Assembly: GCA_002010065.2 (NCBI GenBank)
Contig: MTMD02000005.1
Span: 22,180 to 86,179 of the forward strand
Origin: Candidatus Pyrohabitans jungbluthii
GTDB lineage: Archaea > Hydrothermarchaeota > Hydrothermarchaeia > Hydrothermarchaeales > BMS3B
Direction: 5' to 3'
Length of the DNA: 64,000 nt
In this document: positions 23,290 to 31,485 of the stretch, piece by piece
Layout: each line of letters begins with the position of its first letter
Numbering within the stretch: position 1 is the first letter of the stretch
Made by a program: the position numbers and the translations under genes
The notes under the pieces: generated by a model
The model's database searches: none
The model's input: the letters and a program-made list of their open reading frames with translations, nothing else
What the model was told of the DNA's origin: nothing

Positions 23290-25332
23290 ATGGGCGTGAC
23301 AGGTACCCGGATTCGTGTTGTCAAAGCTTCAGGTGAGATGGAGGCATTTGACCCTAACATGGTTACCAACGACTGTGTAGACGCCGGGATAGATTTCTGG
23401 ACCGCTGTGGAAGTGGCCCAGGAGGTTGCCAAGCGAATAAGGGATGGGGTCTCTACCAGAGAGATTCAGCAGGAGACGCTCCGGGTGCTCTATGCAATGA
23501 ATCCAGAAGCTGCGGAGCGCTACAAGCGCTACCACAGCATGTATGTTCGTACATCTCGCAATACCATCGAAGCCTTCGACAGGAAGAAAATTGTGGAGTC
23601 ACTCATCCGCGAGACCTCCCTGCCCAGAGAAATAGCTGAGAACATAGCGAAGGAGGCTGAGGCGGAGCTGCGCAGGCTTAAGCTGGAGTTTATCTCCGCC
23701 CCGTTGATACGCGAGGTGGTGAATGTAAAGCTCCTTGAGCATGGTTTCGAGGAGGCACGAGCTAGCTATACCCGCCTTGGAATGCCTGTCTACGACGCCT
23801 CTCGCTTAGTTGAGGGCGAGGCGAAGAGTGCAGAGGCGGTGCACCGCGCCATGGCTGCCAACGTGCTTAAGGAGTTTGCACTTCTGAAGGTTCTTCCTCT
23901 AACCCTTGCGGACGCTCATATGAAGGGTGACCTTCACATCCACGCCCTTGAGGCTTTCGCAACGAAAGCGAGCGCCTTTGCCCATGACCTCCGCCCCTAC
24001 CTCATCGCTGGCATTAAGGGCGGGAGCAGCGCAACCCCGCCAGCGGAGCATGCGGTAGAGGCGGTGCTCACCGCAATAAACGCGCTCCGCCATGGAGAGG
24101 GGAGCTTTTCAACCTCGCAGTGCCTGGACTACATAAACGTGTGGCTTGCTCCTTATATAAGCGGAATGGGCAGCGCAGAAATAGCGCGAGTCGCCAGAAT
24201 GTTGATTTACGAGGTTTCACAGCTTAGCAATGGGGAGCACGCCTACGAGCTGGGCGTTGAATACGGCATACCCGAGTTTCTTGCCTCTGAGCCAGCGACG
24301 CTTCCTGGTGGTGACGTGGGCGACGCTGTCTATGCAGACTTTGAGGAGGAAGCACGCGCCCTTGCTCTTGCCATTGCAGAAGCCTTCGCATCGGGAGACC
24401 ACTTAGCCAAGCCCTTCCTCTGTCCCAAGGTGTACTTCAGGCTGCGTAAAGAGTATGAGGAAAAAGAAGGCTACGACGCATACCTGCGCGCTGCCCACCT
24501 AGCAGCTTCGAGGGGAGCGAGTCATTGCTTTGCGGCTCCTCACGAAGGAGAGCTTCAGATCGCAAACTACACATTTCCAGGCGAGGAGGTGCTGCACCAG
24601 CTGAGCGCAGGCATGCTCCAGGTGGTCACCCTCAATCTCCCCAGAATAGCCTACCAGAGCGAAGGCAGAGAGAGAAAGCTTTTTGAGCTTCTTGAAGAGA
24701 GGGTAAAGCTTGCCATAGATGCGCTTCTTTTAAAGAAGGAGGTTATAGACCGCCGCGTTATGGCTGGGATGCTGCCCATGCTCTCTGAGAATTATGCTAC
24801 GGCGAGGCTTCTTCTCGGCGTGGGCTACGTTGGGCTGAATGAGATGCTCACCGCTTACCTTGACAAAGAGCTTCACGATGGCGAGGCGGCAAAGCTCGGG
24901 GAGCGCGTGGTGAGGTATATGCACGCCCTTGTGGAGCAGTTCAGCCGAGATACAGGGCTAAGCTTTGTGCTCACACAAGCAATAGACGAGAACCCGGCAA
25001 TGAGGCTGGCGAAGCTCGACCATGGCATGTTTGCGGACAGGCTTATAGCAAGAGGTGATAGGCAGGAGGGGAGCGTTTACTATACCCATGCTTCCTGGGT
25101 AAGAGCAGATGCTGAGCTTCCTATCCACCAGCGGCTGAGTATAGAGGGCGAGTTTCATCCTCTCTGCAAAGGTGGTGCAGTTTCCCGAATACTAATAAGC
25201 GAAGCTTTGCCAGAGGTGACAGCGCTGATGGAGCTTTCGCGGAAAGTAGCGGAGCACACCAAGCTGCGCTTCTGGAGCTATTCCCATGAGGGCGACACGG
25301 GCGCAGGTTGCGGCTCTGCCGCAGGGAGGTGA
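23290..25332 (+). CDS. nrdD: Anaerobic ribonucleoside-triphosphate reductase homologue lacking the glycyl-radical end
   Basis: About 680 residues, archaeal NrdD type. Two N-terminal ATP-cone-like regions (KASGEMEAFDPNMV and SRNTIEAFDRKKIV) precede the catalytic barrel, recognisable at LADAHMKGDLHIHAL, LDYINVWLAPYI, SAGMLQVVTLNLPRIAY and LSFVLTQA. nrdG follows 7 bases later, as expected. Odd: the protein ends with FWSYSHEGDTGAGCGSAAGR. The zinc-ribbon with paired CXXC and the glycyl-radical motif RxxGY that normally close NrdD are missing, and neither other forward frame supplies them. Start: ATG 23290 preferred over GTG 23278. Either a degenerate or special form, or a truncated gene whose radical domain is elsewhere. 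Confidence 0.8.
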   Translation: MGVTGTRIRVVKASGEMEAFDPNMVTNDCVDAGIDFWTAVEVAQEVAKRIRDGVSTREIQQETLRVLYAMNPEAAERYKRYHSMYVRTSRNTIEAFDRKKIVESLIRETSLPREIAENIAKEAEAELRRLKLEFISAPLIREVVNVKLLEHGFEEARASYTRLGMPVYDASRLVEGEAKSAEAVHRAMAANVLKEFALLKVLPLTLADAHMKGDLHIHALEAFATKASAFAHDLRPYLIAGIKGGSSATPPAEHAVEAVLTAINALRHGEGSFSTSQCLDYINVWLAPYISGMGSAEIARVARMLIYEVSQLSNGEHAYELGVEYGIPEFLASEPATLPGGDVGDAVYADFEEEARALALAIAEAFASGDHLAKPFLCPKVYFRLRKEYEEKEGYDAYLRAAHLAASRGASHCFAAPHEGELQIANYTFPGEEVLHQLSAGMLQVVTLNLPRIAYQSEGRERKLFELLEERVKLAIDALLLKKEVIDRRVMAGMLPMLSENYATARLLLGVGYVGLNEMLTAYLDKELHDGEAAKLGERVVRYMHALVEQFSRDTGLSFVLTQAIDENPAMRLAKLDHGMFADRLIARGDRQEGSVYYTHASWVRADAELPIHQRLSIEGEFHPLCKGGAVSRILISEALPEVTALMELSRKVAEHTKLRFWSYSHEGDTGAGCGSAAGR

Positions 25333-25339
25333 GGGTGAG

Positions 25340-26023
25340 ATGGAACTGGTGTTCTCACACATAGAGCACCTTTCAACCACCGCCTATCCCGGCAAGCCCT
25401 GCACAGTTGTGCACACTCATGGATGCCCCCTGGGGTGCTTCTACTGCGCAGCAGAGGATGCTAATGCTAAGAAGACGGAGACGCAGAAGCTTGTGAAGCT
25501 TTTCGAGGAGGGGAAAGAGCTGATAGATGCTGTAGCTATTGCGGGATGCGAACCTCTTATGCAGTCAGCCTCTTTAGAGCTTGCAGCGCAGCTTAAGGAG
25601 AGGGGGTTTGATATAAAGCTCCACACCACGGGCTACTATCCAAGTGCACTGGAGAGTGTGGTTGAAGAAAGGCTTGCGGATGTCGTGGAGATGGACATAA
25701 AGGCGCCTCTGGATACTGAAAAGTATGCGATGGTAACCGGGAGAGGCGACGCGGTTGACAGGATTTTTCAGTCCCTTGATGTGCTCTCTTCCTCGCAGGT
25801 GCGCTGCCAGGTTACAACAACTCTCGCACCCCCTGTATTCTCCCACGAGGATCTCCCTGAACTTGTTCATGTCCTCTCCTGCTATGGCTTCAAAAAGCTG
25901 AGAGTGAAAAACTACCCTGGCGAAGGAGTGGTAGAACCATGGCTTCTGCATTCGCATGGGGAAGCGCTTCTCAGCAGAGGCGTGGCAGAATGCTTCGCCG
26001 GGAGGTGGTCGGATAGTAATTGA
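25340..26023 (+). CDS. nrdG: Radical SAM glycyl-radical activating enzyme
   Basis: About 227 residues, NrdG/PflA type. HTHGCPLGCFYC holds the CX3CX2C cluster (Cys29, Cys33, Cys36); VAIAGCEPLMQ takes the place of the usual GGEP, with Cys for the second Gly. It should create the glycyl radical on the partner reductase; the partner directly upstream seems to lack that glycine. GAGGTGAGGGTGAG just upstream gives a strong ribosome site at ATG 25340. The 3' end overlaps a PIN-like gene. Confidence 0.85.
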   Translation: MELVFSHIEHLSTTAYPGKPCTVVHTHGCPLGCFYCAAEDANAKKTETQKLVKLFEEGKELIDAVAIAGCEPLMQSASLELAAQLKERGFDIKLHTTGYYPSALESVVEERLADVVEMDIKAPLDTEKYAMVTGRGDAVDRIFQSLDVLSSSQVRCQVTTTLAPPVFSHEDLPELVHVLSCYGFKKLRVKNYPGEGVVEPWLLHSHGEALLSRGVAECFAGRWSDSN

Positions 26024-26339
26024 CATTCTCCTCGATGTCAACATCCCGAAGCGGGTGAAAAAGCTCAACCACGGTACGCGGGTGTTGCACATCGGCGATG
26101 TAGATACCCACATGAGCGACGAGGAAATCCTCCACCTATTAGCCAAGCTGCGCTGCATAATTGTCACCCATGACCGCGAGTTAGCTATGCGAGCGGCGAA
26201 GAAGCACCACGTTCTTTTTATCAAAAATTCCCTCCCGGCGGAAAATATAGTGCGCTGCCTTGAGAAGCACCGCAGGCTTTTGCGCAGGGCGAGCATCTTT
26301 TGCGAGGGGCGCGAGGATTGCGATTCGTGCCCGTCTTAA
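26019..26339 (+). CDS. PIN-like (DUF5615/Mut7-C type) protein
   Basis: About 106 residues: DILLDVNIPKRVKKLN, GDVDTHMSDEEILHLLAK and IIVTHDRELAMRA match the PIN-like DUF5615 core with its acidic residues (D in LLDVN, D/E in SDEEI, D in THDRE). The end is Cys-rich, IFCEGREDCDSCPS. In frame there is no ATG, GTG or TTG after 25956; a strong GGAGGTGG at 26001-26008 points to ATT 26019 or ATA 26013 as a rare start, overlapping the nrdG stop. Such proteins are RNases, often toxins. No antitoxin is visible, and position after nrdG suggests cotranscription. Confidence 0.55.
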   Translation: MDILLDVNIPKRVKKLNHGTRVLHIGDVDTHMSDEEILHLLAKLRCIIVTHDRELAMRAAKKHHVLFIKNSLPAENIVRCLEKHRRLLRRASIFCEGREDCDSCPS

Positions 26340-26440
26340 AACAATATGTTTCGATTGCAGAGACGCTGCTGAAATATGGTTGTGATGCCAATAGTTACAA
26401 GAAATGAGAAACACTTCAGGTGGATAGAGGAGATCACAGG

Positions 26441-26965
26441 TTATCCAAAAAACCTCTCCTCATACCTCGCCTTCGCCCTTTCAAGCTCTGCAAGTGCCTC
26501 TTCCCGGGGCTGCCAGTCCTCCACCACTATTTCTCTACCCTCCAGCTCCCGGTAGCGGGCGAAGAAGTGCTCCACCTCGCGCAGAAGGTGCGGAGGCACG
26601 TCTTCAAGCTCCGCCATGTGCTGAAGCTGCGGATCCCTAGCCGCCACCCCGAGAAGCTTGGGGTCTCGCCTTCGCTGCGCCTTTACCTCGAGCATTCCCA
26701 GAACCCGAGCCTCCACCACTATCCCAGGATAAAGCGCCTCTTGGCACAGCACCAGGATATCTAAAGGTGAGGAGTCCTCGCACCAGGTGCGAGGGATGAA
26801 GCCGTAGTTCGCTGGCGAAGCGAAAGAAGTGAAGCTCACCCGGGATAGCTTTATAACCCCAAGCTCAAAATCGTACTCGTACTTCGCCTTTGTGCCGCGG
26901 GGCACCTCTATCACAGCGAGCACATCGCCATGCTTTGGCTGCGCTTTAAGATGGAGCAGGTTCAT
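26441..26965 (-). CDS. ppa: Family I inorganic pyrophosphatase
   Basis: About 174 residues. Signature elements of soluble pyrophosphatase: VIEVPRGTKAKYEYD (active-site Lys and Glu), SFASPANYGFIPRTW, and DSSPLDILVL (metal-binding Asp cluster). The family has PADYGFIP and GDPLDVLV, so one aspartate of each motif is replaced here (N and S), which deserves caution about activity. The frame opens at 27028, but TATA (TTTATATTAC, about 26996) points to a leaderless ATG 26965, MNLLHLKAQ. It hydrolyses pyrophosphate to phosphate. Confidence 0.8.
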   Translation of the reverse strand: MNLLHLKAQPKHGDVLAVIEVPRGTKAKYEYDFELGVIKLSRVSFTSFASPANYGFIPRTWCEDSSPLDILVLCQEALYPGIVVEARVLGMLEVKAQRRRDPKLLGVAARDPQLQHMAELEDVPPHLLREVEHFFARYRELEGREIVVEDWQPREEALAELERAKARYEERFFG

Positions 26966-26997
26966 TGAATTAGGTAGGTAGCTTTGGTAATATAAAT

Positions 26998-28089
26998 CTA
27001 CTTCGCCACCCCTGTCTTCTCTAGGCATATCTCAAAGTCCTTCTTGCTTGGGTTCTGATCCTCTAAGATGGTGTAGCGTGAGGGTCTTATGTTCTTCGCG
27101 TACATCAGCGCTTCCAGCATCTGCTTCTTTGTGAGACCTATCTCCCTAGCGGTAGTGGGGGCAAGGATCTTCTCTAGGGAGTACTTCAGAAGCTCCCAGT
27201 CACCCTCGCCATAGTAGTGCTGATGCATGTACTCCATAATTATCGTGCCTATCCCCACCTGCTCCCCGTGGGTGCCCCTCCCGTAACCCAAGTAATCTAA
27301 TGCGTGGCTGAACTTGTGGGCAGAGCCGGAGACCGGGCGAGAGGTGCCATACATGTTTATGGCGAGCCCGCCGAGGATAAGCCCCCTCACCAGAAGCTTG
27401 AGATACTTGGCGTCCCTGAAGTCCAGCTCATCTGCGCTCTTAAGCAGAAGCATCGCAGGCATGGAGGAGATACTCGCCACTATTTCGTCGTAGTCCTCGT
27501 CTATCTTCTCCACCCCGAGAAGCCAGTCCTTCACCTCCACCAAATTGGAGATCAAATCCCCATAGCCTGAGCGGAGGAGTCTGACAGGGCTGTTCCTGAT
27601 AATCTCCAGGTCGGCGATAATGGACACAGGAGAGGCGGCTTTGATTGAGATTGGCATCCCTTTCTCCTTGAAGCTCGCCAGGGGTGAAGCTATGCCGTCA
27701 TGGGCGGCGTTGGTGGGAATACTTATAAGCAGAGCGTTTGAGTGGAAGGCCACCACCTTCGCTACGTCAAGCACCTTGCCTCCGCCCACCCCTAATACGG
27801 CGTCATACTCGCCAAGGTCGCCTCTAATCTCCTGCTCAATTTTTTTCGCAGTTACCCTTGAGGCGGTTTTAACAATAAATTTCTTGGATTTACACTCGTC
27901 GCTGGTGCAGATAAGCTCCTCCACCTTCTTACCAGCGATTTCATTTGTCCTGGGTCCAGTTACAATTACCACATTTCTCAAATCATACCTGCCAACCAGC
28001 TTTGAAACATGGTTTAAGGCTTCTCTGTGTATCCTTACATCCACGGGCAGGAGTATCTGCTTGAAGTGTTTCAATATCATGGCCATCAC
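26998..28089 (-). CDS. egsA: sn-Glycerol-1-phosphate dehydrogenase
   Basis: A 363-residue enzyme making sn-glycerol-1-phosphate from dihydroxyacetone phosphate, the backbone of archaeal lipids. Seen: VLGVGGGKVLDVAK (NAD-binding), SIPTNAAHDGIASP, and zinc ligands around SGSAHKFSHAL and GTHGEQVGIG. The Asp in the AAHDG segment and these His residues are the metal site in the family. Its start overlaps the upstream CDP-alcohol transferase gene by 4 bases, so both lipid genes are cotranslated. Confidence 0.95.
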   Translation of the reverse strand: MMAMILKHFKQILLPVDVRIHREALNHVSKLVGRYDLRNVVIVTGPRTNEIAGKKVEELICTSDECKSKKFIVKTASRVTAKKIEQEIRGDLGEYDAVLGVGGGKVLDVAKVVAFHSNALLISIPTNAAHDGIASPLASFKEKGMPISIKAASPVSIIADLEIIRNSPVRLLRSGYGDLISNLVEVKDWLLGVEKIDEDYDEIVASISSMPAMLLLKSADELDFRDAKYLKLLVRGLILGGLAINMYGTSRPVSGSAHKFSHALDYLGYGRGTHGEQVGIGTIIMEYMHQHYYGEGDWELLKYSLEKILAPTTAREIGLTKKQMLEALMYAKNIRPSRYTILEDQNPSKKDFEICLEKTGVAK

Positions 28090-28652
28090 ATCTGTCTCAT
28101 TGAATAAATCATCCTGTGGAAAGCTGTAAGGAATCCGAGGGCAGCGAGGAAGACCAGGAGGTAGTACACCTCACCTATAAGCAAACCTATTATTATGGCC
28201 AGGATTCTGAAGTCCCTCGTGGCTATTCCAACTTTACATTCCGCGCCAACTGCTTCGGCCATTATCCTGGTCACGCTAACCAGGAAGGTACCCACAATCG
28301 CTAGGCTTCCAGCCAGCCAGTACTCCGCGGGGTTAAAGGCGATCAGAGCGATTATTAAAGCTGCGTCTACAAATCTGTCCAGCACCCTGTCAAGGTAAGC
28401 TCCCTTCTTTGTTACCCTGCTGGAGAGCCTCGCCAGGTCGCCGTCGGTGCAGTCCAGAATCTGAGATACCAGAAGCACCACCACGCCTGCGATTATGCTC
28501 TGAGTGGCTATAAGGTAGGCGGCGTAGAATCCCAGGAGTGTTGCTATAATAGTTACCATGTTCGGTGTCAGTGGCGTTCGCATCAGCAGCTTTGCAATGG
28601 GTATAGAAAATCGCCTGTAAATGTAGTGAGTAAGTGGATATTTCAACTCCAT
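28086..28652 (-). CDS. CDP-alcohol phosphatidyltransferase
   Basis: A 188-residue membrane enzyme with about six segments and the full family motif, seen as DCTDGDLARLSSRV then GAYLDRVLDR (DGxxAR..G...D...D). It joins a CDP-activated donor with an alcohol acceptor. The next gene is G1P dehydrogenase, and a divergent sugar-phosphate nucleotidyltransferase and, at 48.9 kb, inositol-1-phosphate synthase exist, so archaetidylinositol-phosphate synthase or the di-inositol-phosphate-phosphate synthase are the leading guesses. Sequence alone does not choose between them. Confidence 0.85.
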   Translation of the reverse strand: MELKYPLTHYIYRRFSIPIAKLLMRTPLTPNMVTIIATLLGFYAAYLIATQSIIAGVVVLLVSQILDCTDGDLARLSSRVTKKGAYLDRVLDRFVDAALIIALIAFNPAEYWLAGSLAIVGTFLVSVTRIMAEAVGAECKVGIATRDFRILAIIIGLLIGEVYYLLVFLAALGFLTAFHRMIYSMRQM

Positions 28653-28820
28653 TTTAAACGACCTGATAATCCCTTTTTAAGTATTTTTTATTGTAACTCA
28701 GCCTTACTGCATAAATTCCCACCAAAGGCTGATTAAGCAAATCCCACCTCTCTTTTGATAGAATTTTAATCACAAGAAATATTATTGTAGTTCAATATTG
28801 TCATTTAGAGGGGTAAAACG

Positions 28821-29573
28821 ATGAAGGCGGTTATCCTTGCAGCGGGCATGGGTAGCAGGCTTGGTGAGTTTACCAGAGATAAACCAAAGACTCTGCTGCT
28901 GGTGAGAGGCAAGCCGCTGATATTCCACATCTTGGGGAGCCTCTCCACTAATGGGATAGAAGAAGTGATAATAATAACTGGCTACGAAGATGAAAAGATT
29001 AGAGAGGAGGTGAGAGACGGCTCTGCGTGGGGACTAAAGGTAAGATACGTTAACAACCCCCGCTATGATTCAACAAACAATATCTACAGCCTTCGCCTGG
29101 CGGAGAAGGAGGTGGCATCACAGGGATTTTTGATTGTGAATTCGGACGTCTTCTTTCATCCCGAGATTTTAAGGAGGCTTCTTGAGGCTAAAAATAGTGG
29201 GATTACCCTTATGGTGGATGTTGAAAAGAGTCTGGGGGAAGAGGAGATGAAGGTAGTAGCCCGGGAGGAGCGTATTACAGATATCGGGAAGGGGCTACTC
29301 CCCAGAGATGCGGATGGGGAATATATAGGTCTTGCGCGTATTGATTCTGAGTTTACCTCCATATTTTTTGATGCTATTAAGGAAGTGCTACGCGACCAGG
29401 GGGCAGGGGTTTTCTACGAGGAGGCTTTTAAAAGACTTATAGAGAAGGGTTTCCCAATAAAATACAGCACGACCGGTGGGTATCCATGGATAGAGATTGA
29501 CACCCCACAGGACCTGAGAACTGCCGAGGCTGACATAGCACCAGAGATAGAAAAGGGGCGTGTTGACCTATAA
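28821..29573 (+). CDS. NTP-transferase, possibly inositol-1-phosphate cytidylyltransferase
   Basis: A 250-residue nucleotidyltransferase: KAVILAAGMGSRLGEFT (nucleotide-binding), DKPKTLLLVRGKPL (catalytic Lys), NSDVFF (metal-binding Asp) and EIDTPQDL near the end. Short, single-domain, like the IPCT half of archaeal IPCT/DIPPS proteins. It is divergent from the CDP-alcohol transferase gene, across 168 bp. CDP-inositol formation is a reasonable inference; other sugar or phosphocholine-like acceptors are possible. Confidence 0.75.
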   Translation: MKAVILAAGMGSRLGEFTRDKPKTLLLVRGKPLIFHILGSLSTNGIEEVIIITGYEDEKIREEVRDGSAWGLKVRYVNNPRYDSTNNIYSLRLAEKEVASQGFLIVNSDVFFHPEILRRLLEAKNSGITLMVDVEKSLGEEEMKVVAREERITDIGKGLLPRDADGEYIGLARIDSEFTSIFFDAIKEVLRDQGAGVFYEEAFKRLIEKGFPIKYSTTGGYPWIEIDTPQDLRTAEADIAPEIEKGRVDL

Positions 29574-29648
29574 GATTCCTATAAGGGCTAAATCTTCGAG
29601 ATACGCCCTTTCAAAGCTTTTATTATATGGACAATCAACACGATTTAC

Positions 29649-29774
29649 ATGCTGAGGAGATTTTTCATTCTTCTGCTTCTAGTAGGTGCTGTGCATGCCC
29701 AAGAAGTGCGCTTCTCTGGGTGGAGTATCATCACGAAGTTTGCGCTTAGCTTCTATAACCCTGTAAGGGGGTGA
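29649..29774 (+). pseudogene. Truncated copy of the neighbouring surface-protein gene
   Basis: A 41-residue frame with a good signal peptide (RRFFILLLLVGAVHA) and then EVRFSGWSII and KFALSFYNPVRG before a TGA. The FALSFYNP stretch matches FVLSFYDP in the protein encoded just downstream, at both residue and base level. A TATA box (TTTTATTATATGG, 29617-29629) directly upstream would still transcribe it. It looks like a duplicate reduced by deletion. Confidence 0.5.
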
Positions 29775-29933
29775 GTTCTCTCCATAGGCGGCGATAGTTA
29801 TGTGGTAGCGAGGAGTAAAAGCTCTATACGGCCCCACATTGTGATTTTAATCTCATTAGCAGCTGTGCATCTTCGGGATAAACAGGTAAATTTAATACTT
29901 AATAACTCCAAGTTTTACTATAGGTGGATGTTT

Positions 29934-31076
29934 ATGAGAAGAGAGATATTGGCGTTTATTCTGGTCCTTTTACCTTTTAATGCTGCAGCAGAGGAATCTC
30001 TTCTGAAGTTCTATTCCTGGGACCCTGCTACAAAGACGCCTCGCATTTTAGAGGGGGAGGAGATAGACATTTCAGGCGAACAGGGCACCTACTACTTTAT
30101 CAACCCTCCTCTTAGGGTGGATGCAAACAGGGACGGCGATACCCTGGATGAAGAAGATTATGTGCTCTACAATGCGCTGTACATTATCAACTCCTCATAC
30201 GCTGAGTTTGTGCTTAGCTTCTACGATCCCAGCGAGGCAGAGACAATAAATGTAAGGGGAAAAGAGTATCTGCTCATATACTCAAACCCATACCAGCAGC
30301 AGTTCCGCTATGCAGAGAGGTACCATTACCTCACTCTGCCCCGGAAGGGAAGTATCCTCTCTAGGGAGGCTACACCATTCCCACAGGACGCCAACCTTAA
30401 GGTCGAGTATGTTAACCCCACCGTCAGCCTGGGCAATGTGATTGGAACTCTCGCTTTCTTTGTAGGCAATAATTACCATTCCTCTGTCAGCATCTTTGAG
30501 GGAAGGTTCCCCAAGGATATAACTTCGGAGCTTAAAGACCCATTTAAGAAGTACAAGATATATGTGGTTGAGGCAGATTCTACGCACGCGAAGCTTGTCA
30601 TAGTGAAAAGGGGCGAGGAAAACGCTGTCTGGGTGAAGAATGGTGATACAGATGTGCTGGGCTACAGCAGGGTGGCGGCCTTCACCCTGAAATATGGGGG
30701 CAGAGGTGAGGGGGGACCATCACTGGGCAATGACGCCAAATACTTTATCCACTTTCGCGGCGAAGCTTTCAAGCTCACTCAGGGTTGCGTGGATATAGAG
30801 GGCACCTTATACGAGCTTTGCTACGATGGTGTGAGGAAGCTAAGCATAAGGCTCAGAGAGGAGTTTGCAGTGCCACCAGAGCCTAAGCCCGAGGAGACAC
30901 AGGCTCCAATAACAACGTCTCCACTAGAGACTACTCCAGCGCCCACCCAGCCACCAGCTACAGAAAAACCAGAAGAAGAAAAGAAAGGTGTGTGTGGACC
31001 TACTCTGCTTGCGCTGCTCGCCCTAATTCCCCTGCTCAGGCGCCCCTCATTCGCCTCTTGTACTCCTCCAGCTTAG
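29934..31076 (+). CDS. Secreted surface protein with a CGP-CTERM-like anchor
   Basis: About 380 residues. N-terminal signal peptide (RREILAFILVLLPFNAAA), a beta-rich extracellular part with repeated Tyr and Asp, including an RVDANRDGDTLDEEDY stretch like a calcium-binding loop, then a Pro/Thr/Glu linker and GVCGPTLLALLALIPLLRRP. The last element fits the CGP-CTERM sorting signal known from Thermococcales surface proteins (Cys-Gly-Pro, hydrophobic helix, basic end), although 11 more residues follow. ATG 29934 is preferred over upstream codons: AGGTGG ends 6 bases before it. Its end overlaps purE by 41 bases, convergent. S-layer or cell-surface role inferred. Confidence 0.7.
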   Translation: MRREILAFILVLLPFNAAAEESLLKFYSWDPATKTPRILEGEEIDISGEQGTYYFINPPLRVDANRDGDTLDEEDYVLYNALYIINSSYAEFVLSFYDPSEAETINVRGKEYLLIYSNPYQQQFRYAERYHYLTLPRKGSILSREATPFPQDANLKVEYVNPTVSLGNVIGTLAFFVGNNYHSSVSIFEGRFPKDITSELKDPFKKYKIYVVEADSTHAKLVIVKRGEENAVWVKNGDTDVLGYSRVAAFTLKYGGRGEGGPSLGNDAKYFIHFRGEAFKLTQGCVDIEGTLYELCYDGVRKLSIRLREEFAVPPEPKPEETQAPITTSPLETTPAPTQPPATEKPEEEKKGVCGPTLLALLALIPLLRRPSFASCTPPA

Positions 31077-31476
31077 CTCTGAGTTCTGAATCCTTGAGGG
31101 CAAGAATCTCAATAGCTAAGAGTGCCGCATTTTTAGCGTTGTCTATGCCCACAGTAGCAACCGGCACGCCAGGTGGTAGCTGGGCAATTGCAAGCAGCGC
31201 ATCTAAGCCGAGAAGCTTCACCTCCCGTGGTACGCCTATCACAGGCTTTATTGTGTGGCTTGCTATTACTCCGGGTAGCGCGGCGCTTAAGCCAGCGATG
31301 GCGATGAAAACCTCGCAGTCATCTCGTTCTGCAATCGCCTTAACCTTTTCCGGCGTGCGATGAGCGCTTGCTACGTGCACTTCGCAAGCAACGCCGAACT
31401 CCTTTAAGACAGCCTCAGCCTTCTCCGCGAGTTCGCGGTCAGACTCGCTTCCTATAACCACAATCACCTTGCTCAT
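31036..31476 (-). CDS. purE: N5-carboxyaminoimidazole ribonucleotide mutase
   Basis: A 146-residue PurE: VIGSESDRELAEKA (GSxSD), VASAHRTPEKV, IAIAGLSAALPGVIAS and VGIDNAKNAALLA, all in conserved spacing. It rearranges N5-CAIR to CAIR in purine synthesis. No purK is adjacent. It follows the SDR gene by 9 bases on the same strand, so both may share an mRNA. Confidence 0.93.
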   Translation of the reverse strand: MSKVIVVIGSESDRELAEKAEAVLKEFGVACEVHVASAHRTPEKVKAIAERDDCEVFIAIAGLSAALPGVIASHTIKPVIGVPREVKLLGLDALLAIAQLPPGVPVATVGIDNAKNAALLAIEILALKDSELRAKLEEYKRRMRGA

Positions 31477-31485
31477 CTCATCACC

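Noticed and set aside
23290-25340. A frameshift hiding the glycyl-radical end of nrdD
   Set aside because: All three forward frames between the end of the NrdD similarity and nrdG were read; none gives a paired-Cys ribbon or an RxxGY motif, and only a few bases are available.
25574-26296. 240-residue minus-strand frame over nrdG and the PIN-like gene
   Set aside because: Both plus-strand genes are recognised families; this one is not.
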